A stretch of DNA of 64,000 bases. Origin: Aureispira sp. CCB-QB1. GTDB taxonomy: Bacteria > Bacteroidota > Bacteroidia > Chitinophagales > Saprospiraceae. The notes beneath the pieces were generated by a model. That model had not been told where the DNA came from and made no database searches. It saw only the letters and a program-made list of their open reading frames with translations. The position numbers and the translations under genes were made by a program. The stretch spans positions 1-64,000 of the forward strand of contig NZ_JHBV01000020.1 of the NCBI RefSeq assembly GCF_000724545.1. The letters run 5' to 3'. Shown here one piece after another: positions 52,590 to 61,504 of the stretch; position 1 is the stretch's first letter; every line of letters starts with the position of its first letter.

Positions 52590-55550
52590 CTAATATCCAA
52601 AAAGGTCTTTTAGTGTCACCTCTTCAAATGCCCCTAAGGATTTTAAATAATTCATATCCAACTTATCCTTATCTCCCAATACCAAAATGGTAAACTTACG
52701 ATCTTTAATTTTAGACGCATGATAAGCCTTTAAAGCCTCCACTGCGGCTGTTTTGCTCTTCGCCAGTTCTTGGTACATTTGATATTCTTCTACTCTAATA
52801 TCTTTATCCAAACCTAAACGAGCATTGGATCGACGATCCCAAAAAATATCAGCCCCTGTAATCCGCTCAGTTTCCATTTTTTTAAGAATTGCTTCTACGG
52901 CATTTAATACTTGTTCTTCTGCCACAGGCATTTCTTGAATAATTCCAGTCATTGCAGGAATTGCCTCTTTCATTTTGTCTGCTTGTGTTCCGACAAAAGC
53001 CATTAAATAATGTGCTTTATCTTTTCGATCTGGAGAAGCACTATAAGCATACGCAGAATAAGCCAAAGCTCTAGATTCTCGAATTTCTTGAAAAACAATA
53101 GAAGACAAACCTGCTCCAAAGTATTCATTATATAACCGAGCTATTGTATTTTCTTCCAAATCAAACGTTGGTGTTCCTTTAGAAACCATCAAAATTTCTA
53201 CCTGCGGCATTGCTTTATAATCGACAAAGACAACCTTATTGCTATTGGTTTCTAATTGCACAAATGTACGTTCAGGAACGAGAGGTTCCAATTTTTCGGG
53301 CACTTGATGGTATTTTTCCAATACAGTTGCTACTTCAGATTGGCTTTTTGAACCATAATAGAAGATTTTATGCTCTAATTTGGTTAATTTATTGATTACT
53401 TTCATTAAATCCTTGGGAGTCAAAACATCCAACCGTCTTTCGTCCAAACGACCTTTTAATGGCGATTGATCTCCATAATAAGCATAACTTAACATTGCTC
53501 GTTGCAAAATTTGACGCTTATCTTTTTTCTCGTCTTCACGATTCTTTTTTACATCTCCAACTAATTTTTTTAGCACGTCTTCATCGGGTTTCGCATTCGC
53601 CAATATATGCTCAAACAACTCTACGCCTTTCTCGAAAGAGCGATCTAGCCCTACTAAACTAATATAAGAAACATCCGACTGAGCACGTACACTAAATGAC
53701 AATCCCAACTTAAAAAATTCTTGTTGTAGCTCTTGGGGAGAATATCGATCGGTCCCTAAAAACTTCAAATAACGCAAAGCAATCGGTAACTCTCGTACAT
53801 TATGACTGCCCATTTCGATAATATATGCTAATTCGAACGTTTGATTGTTCCTGTTTTTAATATAATCTAGCTCTATTCCTCCTTTCAAGGTCTGGCTAGA
53901 TATGCTTTTATTATAATCTAAGAACATAGGCTCTTGACGAGGCGACTCTATTTCCTCAAATCCTTTTCTAAAAGCAGACATAACCTCTCGGTTCAATTTC
54001 ACAGGTGTAATCACAGGTTTTTCAACTTTTGTCACATTTTTATCTTCTCCCTCTCTTTTGTATACCACTACATAATTATCCATACGTAGTTTTGCATTTG
54101 CAAAATCAATGATATCCTGTTTGGTGAATGCTCTCATTTTTTGATACTTTTCGCAAGCCTCTTTCCAAGGCATATCAAAAATAAAAGCATCCAACATACT
54201 AAATGCCCGTCCAGAATTAGATTCTAACTTGCGAATTTCTTGTACTTCCAGATTATTAATAACAGCCTCTAGCATCCAATCTTCAAAATCACCCAACTTC
54301 AAACGCTCTAGCTCTTTCATCATTAAATCTTTCACAGATTCTAAGGCTTGATTCACCCTTGGCTCGCCATATAGGTAAAAGAACGAATGATCATTAGCAG
54401 ACCAAGCGCCCGCAGCACTGCGTTGCCCAATAGCTTGCTTTTGGATCAGGTTCATATCCAATAATCCTGCTTTTCGATTGTATAAAATACCTGCTGCCAA
54501 TTGAGCTTTCAATGCCTCATCAGAACCAGCACCATCCAGCAACCAACCTATTTGGAAATTAGCTTTTTCTTTGCCATAAATATCTATTGAATTCACTTTT
54601 GTTAGAGGTGCAGATTCAGGTGCTTTCCATTTAGGAACTTTCTTAGATTTTAATTTTCCCCAATACTTATCAATCAGTTTTGCCATCTGATTGGGGTCAA
54701 AATCTCCTGAAAGGATGATCGACATATTATTGGGTACATAATAAGTATTAAAATAATCGTGGATTTTTTGCATAGAAGGCGTTTTTAAATGCTCCCCTGT
54801 TCCTATTGTCGTTTGAGTACCATAAGGATGATTAGGCAATAAGCCTTTCAAAAAAGCAGCAAAAACTTTCCGACTATCTTTCCCCTGTGCTATGTTATAC
54901 TCTTCGTAAACAGCTTCTAACTCGGTATGAAACAAGCGCAAAACCAATTCGCTAAAACGCTCAGATTCTAGTTTCAACCATTTTTCCACTTCATTCGATG
55001 GAATATCATTAATATAAACGGTTCGATCCAAAGAAGTGAATGCATTGGTTCCTTCTGCCCCTAACGAAGAAGCCATTTGATCGTACTCATTCGCTGCAAC
55101 ATATTGAGCTGCCAACCCCGAAAGAGAATCTATTTGATGATAAATAGCACTACGTTCTTCTGGCTTAGCTGCTCGGTGTTGCTCATACAAGTCAGAAATT
55201 TGTTGCAACAATACTTTTTCTTTTTCCCAATCCAACGAAGCAATTTTGCTTGTTCCTTTGAATAACATATGTTCTAAATAGTGCGCCAAGCCTGTAGCAT
55301 CCGAAGGGTCATTTTTAGAACCTGCACGGGTAGCAATCATAGTTTGAATTCTTGGTGCATCTTTGTTGACACTCATATAAACCTTTAAACCATTGGCTAA
55401 GGTGTATATTTTCACCCCCATTGGGTCATCTTCTACCGTTTCAAAAGCGTATGTTCCGTCCGAATTTAGTTTTGTTTGCATATTTCTGTTACAGGATATT
55501 CCGACACACAAACATAACCATGTCAGCCATCCTATTTTTTTAAAATTCAT
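52590..55550 (-). CDS. M16 (pitrilysin/insulinase) family metallopeptidase, lipoprotein
   Basis: About 986 aa from ATG 55550; a TTG reading from 55604 would bury the signal sequence. Signal peptide ends in a lipobox, VGISC with Cys20. Zinc motif HYLEH (H90, E93, H94) with the downstream Glu region ELEAVYEEYN. The protein has two M16 halves in one chain; the second (about 540 to the end) lacks HxxEH and is presumably structural, as in pitrilysin. Located in the periplasm or outer membrane, degrading peptides. Confidence 0.95.
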   Translation of the reverse strand: MNFKKIGWLTWLCLCVGISCNRNMQTKLNSDGTYAFETVEDDPMGVKIYTLANGLKVYMSVNKDAPRIQTMIATRAGSKNDPSDATGLAHYLEHMLFKGTSKIASLDWEKEKVLLQQISDLYEQHRAAKPEERSAIYHQIDSLSGLAAQYVAANEYDQMASSLGAEGTNAFTSLDRTVYINDIPSNEVEKWLKLESERFSELVLRLFHTELEAVYEEYNIAQGKDSRKVFAAFLKGLLPNHPYGTQTTIGTGEHLKTPSMQKIHDYFNTYYVPNNMSIILSGDFDPNQMAKLIDKYWGKLKSKKVPKWKAPESAPLTKVNSIDIYGKEKANFQIGWLLDGAGSDEALKAQLAAGILYNRKAGLLDMNLIQKQAIGQRSAAGAWSANDHSFFYLYGEPRVNQALESVKDLMMKELERLKLGDFEDWMLEAVINNLEVQEIRKLESNSGRAFSMLDAFIFDMPWKEACEKYQKMRAFTKQDIIDFANAKLRMDNYVVVYKREGEDKNVTKVEKPVITPVKLNREVMSAFRKGFEEIESPRQEPMFLDYNKSISSQTLKGGIELDYIKNRNNQTFELAYIIEMGSHNVRELPIALRYLKFLGTDRYSPQELQQEFFKLGLSFSVRAQSDVSYISLVGLDRSFEKGVELFEHILANAKPDEDVLKKLVGDVKKNREDEKKDKRQILQRAMLSYAYYGDQSPLKGRLDERRLDVLTPKDLMKVINKLTKLEHKIFYYGSKSQSEVATVLEKYHQVPEKLEPLVPERTFVQLETNSNKVVFVDYKAMPQVEILMVSKGTPTFDLEENTIARLYNEYFGAGLSSIVFQEIRESRALAYSAYAYSASPDRKDKAHYLMAFVGTQADKMKEAIPAMTGIIQEMPVAEEQVLNAVEAILKKMETERITGADIFWDRRSNARLGLDKDIRVEEYQMYQELAKSKTAAVEALKAYHASKIKDRKFTILVLGDKDKLDMNYLKSLGAFEEVTLKDLFGY

Positions 55551-55680
55551 AATTTTGTTTTTATAAGGTTGTGATATAGCAATACATCCCCCAAATATAA
55601 ACAAAGACTCCTTATCATTTAGTCCTATCCATCTTTAAAATATTGATCTATGCTATTCACTTTTGCAATTCAACTCTTTT

Positions 55681-55739
55681 TTGGAATTCCTACAAAAAAG
55701 TGGACAAAAAGTTAAGCTGCTTTTTTGTAGGAATTCCAA
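55681..55739. repeat. 20-bp perfect inverted repeat upstream of the IS110 remnant
   Basis: TTGGAATTCCTACAAAAAAG (55681-55700) is the exact reverse complement of 55720-55739, with a 19-nt loop. It ends 29 bp before the transposase-like ATG, so it could be part of the leader of the former element. No T run follows on either strand in a good terminator position. Confidence 0.7.
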
Positions 55740-55768
55740 TATTTAATAACTAGAACAAAAGATAAATT

Positions 55769-55837
55769 ATGAAAAAGTATTCACATTACACTGGTGTAGA
55801 TGTATCTAAATTAAGCTTAAATTTATTAGCTACTTAA
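55769..55837 (+). pseudogene. IS110-family transposase, N-terminal remnant
   Basis: An ATG opens 22 codons that include YTGVDVSKLSLNLL and then a TAA stop. G-V/I-D-V-S-K is the opening of IS110-type DEDD transposases, with the first catalytic Asp. Normal members are over 300 aa, so nearly all of the gene is gone. Plus strand, opposite to both neighbours. Too short for homology statistics; the match is by motif and position. Confidence 0.6.
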
Positions 55838-55966
55838 TTCATCTAATTAAATTATTATATCAGCTTGCAAAACCTACGATTTTGCACCTTTTCGCATACG
55901 ACGAGAACTTAGCTTTACCCCAGAAACCTAACATGGTTGTATTGATGCATTATTATCTCTAGTTTT

Positions 55967-57019
55967 TTACACATAGATTTTGCATTCTAGATAGTTAGAA
56001 ATTATCTGTTTCTTTGTAGATTCATGAAGCAAATTTCCTTTAATAGAAAGTTCTTTTAGCTCTTTGATCTTATAAAAACTTTCAGGTACATCGCTTATAT
56101 AATTCCTCCACAGATAGAGCTTTTGAAGAATCCTCAATTTTGTAAAGTTGAGGTTGATTTCTTCTAATTTATTCTTCCTTAAATTCAATTCTTCTAAGCA
56201 CATAAGTTCTTCAAAAGATTTAGGTAGTATTTTAAGCAGATTATTTTCAAGATTTAATGTTTGTAAATTAATCAATTTGCCAATACTCTTGGGTAGACAA
56301 ATTATCATATTGTCTTGAGCCAAGATGGAATTAATAGACTTACAATTACATATAGAGTTTGGGATTTGAGAGAGATTATTGTTTTGTAGCTCAATGTTTT
56401 TTAGAGAAGTAGGGAAGCAAGTATCTTTAATTTTAGAAATTTTGTTAAAACTCAAGTCAAGGATTTCAAGTTTTTTTGCTTCTTTAAAATCGAAATCTAT
56501 TTCAGTTAGTTGATTTTGATTTAAATACAGGTATCGTAGGTCTTTTAATTTTTCAAAGTTTTTAGGCAAGTATTTTATCTTATTTTTACTTAAATCTAAA
56601 GAGTAAAGATTAGTTAAGTTATCACAAAAATTAGAAGGTAATTCCCCTATATTGTTCTGAGCTAGATTTAAGTCATACAAATTTGGAAAGCTCAACAATG
56701 AATTTGGAACTTTATCTAAATTGTTCCCACTCAAATCTATGGAATTGACATTTTTTAAGTGTTCAATGTTTCGAGGAACTTTGAATAAACCTTGATGGCT
56801 TAAGTCGATATAATCTATCTCGAAGAGTTTGGTTAATTTTTCAAATTTAGTTTTTCCTTCAATCTCACATAATGTAATCAGTTCGAGCCAAGGAAGGATA
56901 ATTTTTTCCCGTCGAATATTTAGACTATTCGCAATAGTAAAAGCAAGTTCAATATTCTGATTGGAACCTGTTTTTATAAGATTTTGGATATGATTATAAT
57001 ATCTTGTTTGCTCTTTCAT
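55967..57019 (-). CDS. Leucine-rich-repeat protein
   Basis: About 350 aa from ATG 57019 (a TTG at 57046 is less likely). After a helical N-terminus of about 60 residues there are roughly twelve LRRs of 20-24 residues with the pattern LxxLxLxxNxLxxLPxx, e.g. LQTLNLENNLLKILPKSF. No signal peptide, membrane segment or enzymatic domain. The repeats are the plain bacterial type used for protein binding. Gene and flanks are markedly AT-rich, and a 13-bp direct repeat occurs on both sides (55973-55985, 57157-57169). Probably acquired; partner unknown. Confidence 0.88.
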   Translation of the reverse strand: MKEQTRYYNHIQNLIKTGSNQNIELAFTIANSLNIRREKIILPWLELITLCEIEGKTKFEKLTKLFEIDYIDLSHQGLFKVPRNIEHLKNVNSIDLSGNNLDKVPNSLLSFPNLYDLNLAQNNIGELPSNFCDNLTNLYSLDLSKNKIKYLPKNFEKLKDLRYLYLNQNQLTEIDFDFKEAKKLEILDLSFNKISKIKDTCFPTSLKNIELQNNNLSQIPNSICNCKSINSILAQDNMIICLPKSIGKLINLQTLNLENNLLKILPKSFEELMCLEELNLRKNKLEEINLNFTKLRILQKLYLWRNYISDVPESFYKIKELKELSIKGNLLHESTKKQIISNYLECKIYV

Positions 57020-57620
57020 TAGTAAAAATTTACTCACGATGAACAATAATGGTAGATTTTAAGTTCCAGATATTGTAAATTAGACACAATATAAGTGTAT
57101 AATACTATGTAGAAAAAGCAAAATATGCAAAAGTTGTGTTACATAAGAGCTAAATTATAGATTTTGCATAGTGAAATATGAGCCCCCCTTCTTAGATCCT
57201 CATAGTGATCCAGATATTTTATTAGTAGCCGTTTTTCAATACCTGATTTGAGATATTGAGGTGTACCCCATTTGTAGGATCAATTTAAACCGATTTTAAA
57301 TTTTTTAGCTATTTTTCTTCGCAAAAATTTGGGGAGGTTTTGGAAGGGGAATATCGGTATTAAAACAGATAAAAATAGTTTTTCATGAATTAGTAAATTA
57401 CAATATGTAAAAAACTAATCGGTATATTGAAAGAAATCTTGAATGGTCTCTACCCTTAAAAACAAAATCCCCCATTCCATTTATTTCTACGAAACACATA
57501 ACAGCTTCTAAACTATAAAAAATCACATCAGTTTGATTGCCCGTCAAGATATAGACTAACAACCTAACTCCTAAGACAATAACAATCAAACTGATGCAGA
57601 GATATAAAAGAACGATTTAT
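57020..57620. other. 601-bp gap between LRR and GAPDH genes
   Basis: No intact gene. A 14-bp inverted repeat, CATCAGTTTGATTG (57526-57539) and its complement (57583-57596), lies 25 bp past the GAPDH stop; on the minus strand it is followed by GATTTTTTATAG and may end GAPDH transcription. A 63-codon reading on the minus strand (57398-57589) and stop-interrupted coding-like text at 57180-57350 could be decayed genes, but I recognise no family. Confidence 0.5.
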
Positions 57621-58610
57621 CTAAATCATGGTAGCCAACTCTGCCAGACGAGCAGAATATCCAGCCTCATTGTCATACCAAGCAGTCACTTTTAGCATAC
57701 CATTATGAATGGTTGTTAAAGGAGCATCAAAAATACTAGACGAAGGATTAGAGATAATGTCTGTTGATACCAAAGGTTTTTCAGAATACTCCAATATTCC
57801 TTTCAACCCCCCTTCAGCAGCAGCTTGGAAAGTGGCGTTTACGGTCGCTTCGTCTACAGATTTGTCCAAAGCACACACTAATTCTACCAAAGACCCTGTA
57901 GACACAGGCACTCGAATACTAGAGGCACTTATTTTTCCTTTTACAGAAGGCATTACCAAAGCCAAAGCATTGGCGGCACCAGTTGTAGTAGGAATCATAT
58001 TCAGAGCAGCTGCTCTTGCTCTACGCAAATCAGAGTGAGGAGCATCTTGCAATTTTTGATTGGCAGTATAAGCATGAATCGTACTCATAAAACCATATTG
58101 AATGCCCCAATTTTCATCTATAACTTTTACCAAAGGAGCCAAACAGTTTGTTGTGCAAGAAGCATTCGAGACAATTAAATCCTCTCCTTTTAGCAGAGCA
58201 TCATTGACCCCTTTCACAATTGTTGGTATGCCATCGCTTTTAGCAGGTGCTGACAAGAGCACCTTTTTTGCTCCCGCCTTAATGTGCAACATCGCTTGTT
58301 CTTTTTTTCTAAAGAAACCCGTGCATTCCAAAACAACATCTACCTCTAGCTCTTTCCAAGGCAACTCTTCTGGATTTCGTTTAGAAAATGTTGGAATTTT
58401 TTTGCCATTTACAATCAATGTATCTCCATCTACGGCTACTGTCCCATTAAAACGACGGTGCGATGAATCATACTCGAATAAATGAGCCAAAGTAGCGGTA
58501 TCTGTTAAGTCATTTATTCCTACAATTTCTACGTCATCTCTAACAATTAAATTCCTTAAAGTTAGTCGCCCGATACGACCAAACCCATTTATTGCAATTT
58601 TTTTTGCCAT
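57621..58610 (-). CDS. gapA: Glyceraldehyde-3-phosphate dehydrogenase
   Basis: 329 aa, type I GAPDH. NAD site INGFGRIGRL at 7-16 with D34 in the loop INDLTD; catalytic C152 in SNASCTTNC; WYDNEAGYSARL near the C-terminus. Converts glyceraldehyde 3-phosphate, phosphate and NAD to 1,3-bisphosphoglycerate in glycolysis. The Asp after the second strand indicates NAD preference. Divergent from the tRNA genes. The symbol follows the usual name for this family. Confidence 0.97.
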   Translation of the reverse strand: MAKKIAINGFGRIGRLTLRNLIVRDDVEIVGINDLTDTATLAHLFEYDSSHRRFNGTVAVDGDTLIVNGKKIPTFSKRNPEELPWKELEVDVVLECTGFFRKKEQAMLHIKAGAKKVLLSAPAKSDGIPTIVKGVNDALLKGEDLIVSNASCTTNCLAPLVKVIDENWGIQYGFMSTIHAYTANQKLQDAPHSDLRRARAAALNMIPTTTGAANALALVMPSVKGKISASSIRVPVSTGSLVELVCALDKSVDEATVNATFQAAAEGGLKGILEYSEKPLVSTDIISNPSSSIFDAPLTTIHNGMLKVTAWYDNEAGYSARLAELATMI

Positions 58611-58748
58611 TTTTTTATGTTTTATTTTTAAATTTTTTCTTGAATAAAAAACCTTGATTTTGAACCTTTTTTAAGTATTCTGGGTTAATAACAACAATTG
58701 ATACAGGATAGTTTTCTTAGAAAGATAGAATTTTTTTTCGACAATTCT

Positions 58749-58779
58749 TTTGCAAATAAAAAAAACTCGCTTATATTTG
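58749..58779 (+). promoter_or_regulatory. Bacteroidota sigma-type promoter for the tRNA-Glu genes
   Basis: TTTG at 58749-58752, 19-nt spacer, then TATATTTG at 58772-58779, an exact fit to TTTG-N19-TAnnTTTG. Start is expected about 58785, some 24 nt before the first tRNA. Confidence 0.85.
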
Positions 58780-58808
58780 CACAGCAATGTTGAACAAGTC
58801 AACACAAC

Positions 58809-58880
58809 GGTCCATTCGTCTATCGGCTAGGACGCCAGGTTTTCATCCTGGTAAGAGGGGTTCGATTCCCCTATGGACTA
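58809..58880 (+). tRNA. tRNA-Glu (TTC), copy 1
   Basis: 72-nt cloverleaf: acceptor GGTCCAT/ATGGACT with a G·U first pair, anticodon arm CCAGG-TTTTCAT-CCTGG giving anticodon TTC, T arm AGGGG-TTCGATT-CCCCT. Discriminator A, then CCA at 58881-58883 in the DNA. Confidence 0.97.
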
Positions 58881-58919
58881 CCATTTTTACAAGATTTTTC
58901 AGGCTTTAAAGTTTGATAT

Positions 58920-58991
58920 GGTCCATTCGTCTATCGGCTAGGACGCCAGGTTTTCATCCTGGTAAGAGGGGTTCGATTCCCCTATGGACTA
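58920..58991 (+). tRNA. tRNA-Glu (TTC), copy 2
   Basis: Identical over 72 nt to copy 1, 39 bp further on and presumably on the same transcript. Here the DNA after the discriminator is CTA, so CCA must be added by the nucleotidyltransferase. Confidence 0.97.
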
Positions 58992-58993
58992 CT

Positions 58994-59029
58994 AAAGGAA
59001 TGCTCTACATATAGGGTATTCCTTTTTTT
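58994..59029 (+). terminator. Terminator after the tRNA pair
   Basis: AAAGGAAT (58994-59001) pairs with ATTCCTTT (59018-59025), followed by a T run; loop 16 nt. Confidence 0.75.
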
Positions 59030-59079
59030 ATTTTTATTTTGTATCTTTCTTTATATTTTGCTCTACTCAACATTGTTTC

Positions 59080-60165
59080 ATGAACAAAAAAAACAATACC
59101 AAAGTAATTCTCGCCCACGTTACCTTTTGGTTGCTTTTCATGGCAAGTCCTTTGACCTTTAATACAATGTTGTTTGGTTTCCCTATTGCCATTGTCAGAA
59201 CATTGATTCCCATCAGTGTTATTATCATGATAGCTTATGGCAACAACTTATTTGTGATTAGACAACTCTTTCGGCGCAAAGGATTTGCTTGGTACTACCC
59301 TTTTATAGCTTATGCTATCATTACTCCTTTTGCCTTTTTTTTTATTGAATATGCTTTTGAATTTGTCAATATCATAACCAATGTAGAGGTATCCTTATTA
59401 TTTGAACTAAAACAAAATGGAGAAGTAATTAATACCGATAGAAGTGATGCTAGCTTTCCTAGCTCTGTTGTTGGTTTGATTACTATTTTAGTCCTATTTA
59501 TAAGCTCTCTCTACGGTTTGGCGCTTGAATTTATACAAAGAGATCGGCAAGAGATAAAATTAAAGGCTACTAACTTAAAAAATGAGTTAAAGCTCCTAAG
59601 GCGCCAAATTAACCCACACTTTTTGTTCAATGCTATGAACAATCTATACGCCATCGTCCAACTAAAACCCGATAAAGCAGGAGAGTTTGTACTAAAGTTG
59701 TCAGATATGTTGCGATACGTCACTTACGATTGTCAAAATGATAAAGTTTCGATTAGCAAAGAAATTAACTATCTAAACAACTATATTTACTTCCAAAAAT
59801 GGAGAGATCAGAACTTTCAGGACATTCAACTAAACATTGACCCTTCGCTTCATGAACTGCAAATTGAACCCATGCTTTTAATTCCCTTTATTGAAAATGC
59901 CTTTAAACACAGTTACGACCATGATAACAACAACAAACGTTGGATAAAAATAAATCTCCAGAATCAAAAAAATAAATTACTTTTTGAGGTAAGTAATAAC
60001 CTTTCCAAATCCAATACACAAGAAAATGTTCCTGACGAATATATGGGAATCGGAATAGAAAATGTTCAAAAGCGATTAGATTTATTATACAAAAACAAAC
60101 ATCAATTACAAATTGATAGAAATCCAACTAGCTTTCAAATTAAATTAATGATTGAATTGATATGA
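59080..60165 (+). CDS. LytS/AlgZ-type sensor histidine kinase (His_kinase family)
   Basis: 361 aa. Four membrane helices (about 8-28, 33-55, 72-98, 128-150), short coiled coil, then the PF06580-type kinase core: LRRQINPHFLFNAMNNLY with H180 and a degenerate ATPase domain (LIPFIENAFKHSY as N box, YMGIGIENVQKRLDLLY as G box). Overlaps its response regulator by 4 bp (ATGA), so the two are translationally coupled. Such pairs in Bacteroidota sense unknown envelope signals. Confidence 0.95.
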   Translation: MNKKNNTKVILAHVTFWLLFMASPLTFNTMLFGFPIAIVRTLIPISVIIMIAYGNNLFVIRQLFRRKGFAWYYPFIAYAIITPFAFFFIEYAFEFVNIITNVEVSLLFELKQNGEVINTDRSDASFPSSVVGLITILVLFISSLYGLALEFIQRDRQEIKLKATNLKNELKLLRRQINPHFLFNAMNNLYAIVQLKPDKAGEFVLKLSDMLRYVTYDCQNDKVSISKEINYLNNYIYFQKWRDQNFQDIQLNIDPSLHELQIEPMLLIPFIENAFKHSYDHDNNNKRWIKINLQNQKNKLLFEVSNNLSKSNTQENVPDEYMGIGIENVQKRLDLLYKNKHQLQIDRNPTSFQIKLMIELI

Positions 60166-60878
60166 CTATAAAATGCTTAATTGTAGACGATGAGCAACTT
60201 GCTAGAGAAATGTTACAAGCCTATATTTCCAAAGTGCCTGAATTAGAACTAGTAGCACTTTGTAAATCTGCCCATGAAGCGCAAGAAGTCTTAGAACGAC
60301 AACATATTGACCTGATATTTTTAGATATTCAGATGCCCCAACAATCAGGAATTGATTTTTTAAGGCATTTGGGAGAAAACAAACCCAGCGTCATTTTTAC
60401 AACAGCCTACCCCAACTATGCTGTACAAGGGTTTGAATTAGCTGCCGTCGATTATCTACTAAAACCAATTGCTTTTGATCGATTTGCACAAGCTATTCAA
60501 AAAATTGTAACAACACTTGACCTCAGTCACAAAGCAAACCTATTTGAGCAACAACAGGAACGACAAGAGCAGTTTATTATGGTGCATTCAGAACACAAGC
60601 ACCACAAAATTTTCTTAAAAGATATTATTTATATCGAATCTCTCAAAGAGTATGTTCGTTATCATACCACTCAAGGCAAAATTATCGAATTAAACTCTAT
60701 GAAGCGACTGGAAGCTGACCTTCCCGATCATCAGTTTATTCGCATTCATCGTTCTTATATTGTTGCTTTACCACAAATTCAAAGCTACCAAAACGGCAAC
60801 ATCATTTTAAAACTCCCACTAGAATTGCCAATTGGAAAAACTTACAAAAAAACCATTTTAGAAAAGCTTTTTAAATAA
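60162..60878 (+). CDS. LytTR-family response regulator
   Basis: 238 aa. Receiver (1-120): acidic pocket DDE at 9-11, phospho-acceptor D55 in IFLDIQMPQ, TTAYPNYAVQGFE and K in DYLLKPIAF. LytTR DNA-binding domain from about 140 (KIFLKDIIYIESLKEYVRYHT ... FIRIHRSYIV). Binds imperfect direct repeats in target promoters. Partner of the kinase just upstream. No target gene can be assigned from the window. Confidence 0.96.
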   Translation: MTIKCLIVDDEQLAREMLQAYISKVPELELVALCKSAHEAQEVLERQHIDLIFLDIQMPQQSGIDFLRHLGENKPSVIFTTAYPNYAVQGFELAAVDYLLKPIAFDRFAQAIQKIVTTLDLSHKANLFEQQQERQEQFIMVHSEHKHHKIFLKDIIYIESLKEYVRYHTTQGKIIELNSMKRLEADLPDHQFIRIHRSYIVALPQIQSYQNGNIILKLPLELPIGKTYKKTILEKLFK

Positions 60879-60883
60879 CAAAA

Positions 60884-60907
60884 AAGGTCTGCTCTCCAGC
60901 AGACCTT
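60884..60907. terminator. Bidirectional terminator, LytTR / coiled-coil gene
   Basis: Perfect 10-bp stem AAGGTCTGCT/AGCAGACCTT with CTCC loop. On the minus strand a T6 run follows, serving the gene at 60956-61306; on the plus strand it is 5 bp past the LytTR stop codon. Confidence 0.85.
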
Positions 60908-60955
60908 CTATAAAAACTTACCCAAAAAAACTACTTAAATCATGTGCCAAAGCAC

Positions 60956-61306
60956 TTATTTTTTTTCAGCCTCTTTCCGCTCTAATCTTTGACGTTCAAC
61001 TTCTTTGGCCAAAAGCCCAACTTTGACTTCCAAAGATTTGATACGCTTTTCCATTTTTGAAAAAGAATCACTTTGAGGTAAGTTTAACTTATCAAAGGCT
61101 GAATCTACTATTTTTTTAAATCTATTCTCGAATTGAGGGCGTTGAGTTTCTGCATTTTTCACAACATCATCCACGACCTTTTTCCCCTCTTCTTCAGAGA
61201 TTTTTCCTTTTTCTACCAATTCATCAATAGAATTTTGTAGTCGCTCTGTTGTAGCAGCAACAATGCCAACTCCTGTATACAGGACCTTCTTGATTAGATT
61301 TTCCAT
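60956..61306 (-). CDS. Small phasin-like coiled-coil protein
   Basis: 116 aa, nearly all helical: a short hydrophobic N-terminal helix (NLIKKVLYTGVGIVAATTERL), a segment EKGKISEEEGKKVVDDVV, and a C-terminal heptad coiled coil (about 80-116, MEKRIKSLEVKVGLLAKEVE). This layout is that of phasin or PhaF/PhaI-type granule-associated proteins. No PHA synthase is nearby, so a granule role is uncertain. Related in plan to the next gene upstream. Confidence 0.65.
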   Translation of the reverse strand: MENLIKKVLYTGVGIVAATTERLQNSIDELVEKGKISEEEGKKVVDDVVKNAETQRPQFENRFKKIVDSAFDKLNLPQSDSFSKMEKRIKSLEVKVGLLAKEVERQRLERKEAEKK

Positions 61307-61335
61307 TTTAGTATAACTTGTATTATTAGTAGTAA

Positions 61336-61387
61336 TAATTCGTTAATTGCTACACCACTACTATCACTCTGTGTTTTTAACGAACTA
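61336..61387. repeat. Modular intergenic repeat, copy H (short)
   Basis: 52 bp with ends TAATTCGTTAA (61336-61346) and TTAACGAACTA (61377-61387), one mismatch. The middle contains only TGCTACACCACTACTATCAC, so most of the core is missing. It lies 30 bp upstream of the phasin-like start. Confidence 0.65.
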
Positions 61388-61408
61388 TTGTATTATAGTA
61401 ATCCATGT

Positions 61409-61457
61409 TTTATCTAATTCATTGCAACAGATTTACCTATACAATGAATTAGATAAA
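61409..61457. terminator. 16-bp perfect inverted repeat between the coiled-coil genes
   Basis: TTTATCTAATTCATTG (61409-61424) and its exact complement (61442-61457) with a 17-nt loop, 48 bp past the stop of the gene at 61505-61837. No T run follows, so it may stabilise or process the mRNA rather than terminate it. Confidence 0.55.
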
Positions 61458-61504
61458 TATCTCATAGATTGAGAGACCATAAACGTTGATGATAAACGTA
61501 TTGA

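Larger units (their letters stand above)
55551..55966. other. Gap with an IS110-type remnant and a 20-bp palindrome
   Basis: 416 bp between the M16 and LRR genes. It carries a 20-bp perfect inverted repeat (55681-55700 and 55720-55739) and a 22-codon transposase start (55769-55837). From 55838 to the LRR stop there is a short stem GCAAAA/TTTTGC near 55866-55881 and otherwise nothing recognised. Confidence 0.6.

Noticed and set aside
57709-58038. 109-codon plus-strand ORF
   Set aside because: Antisense to GAPDH, a highly conserved gene; shadow of its codon bias.
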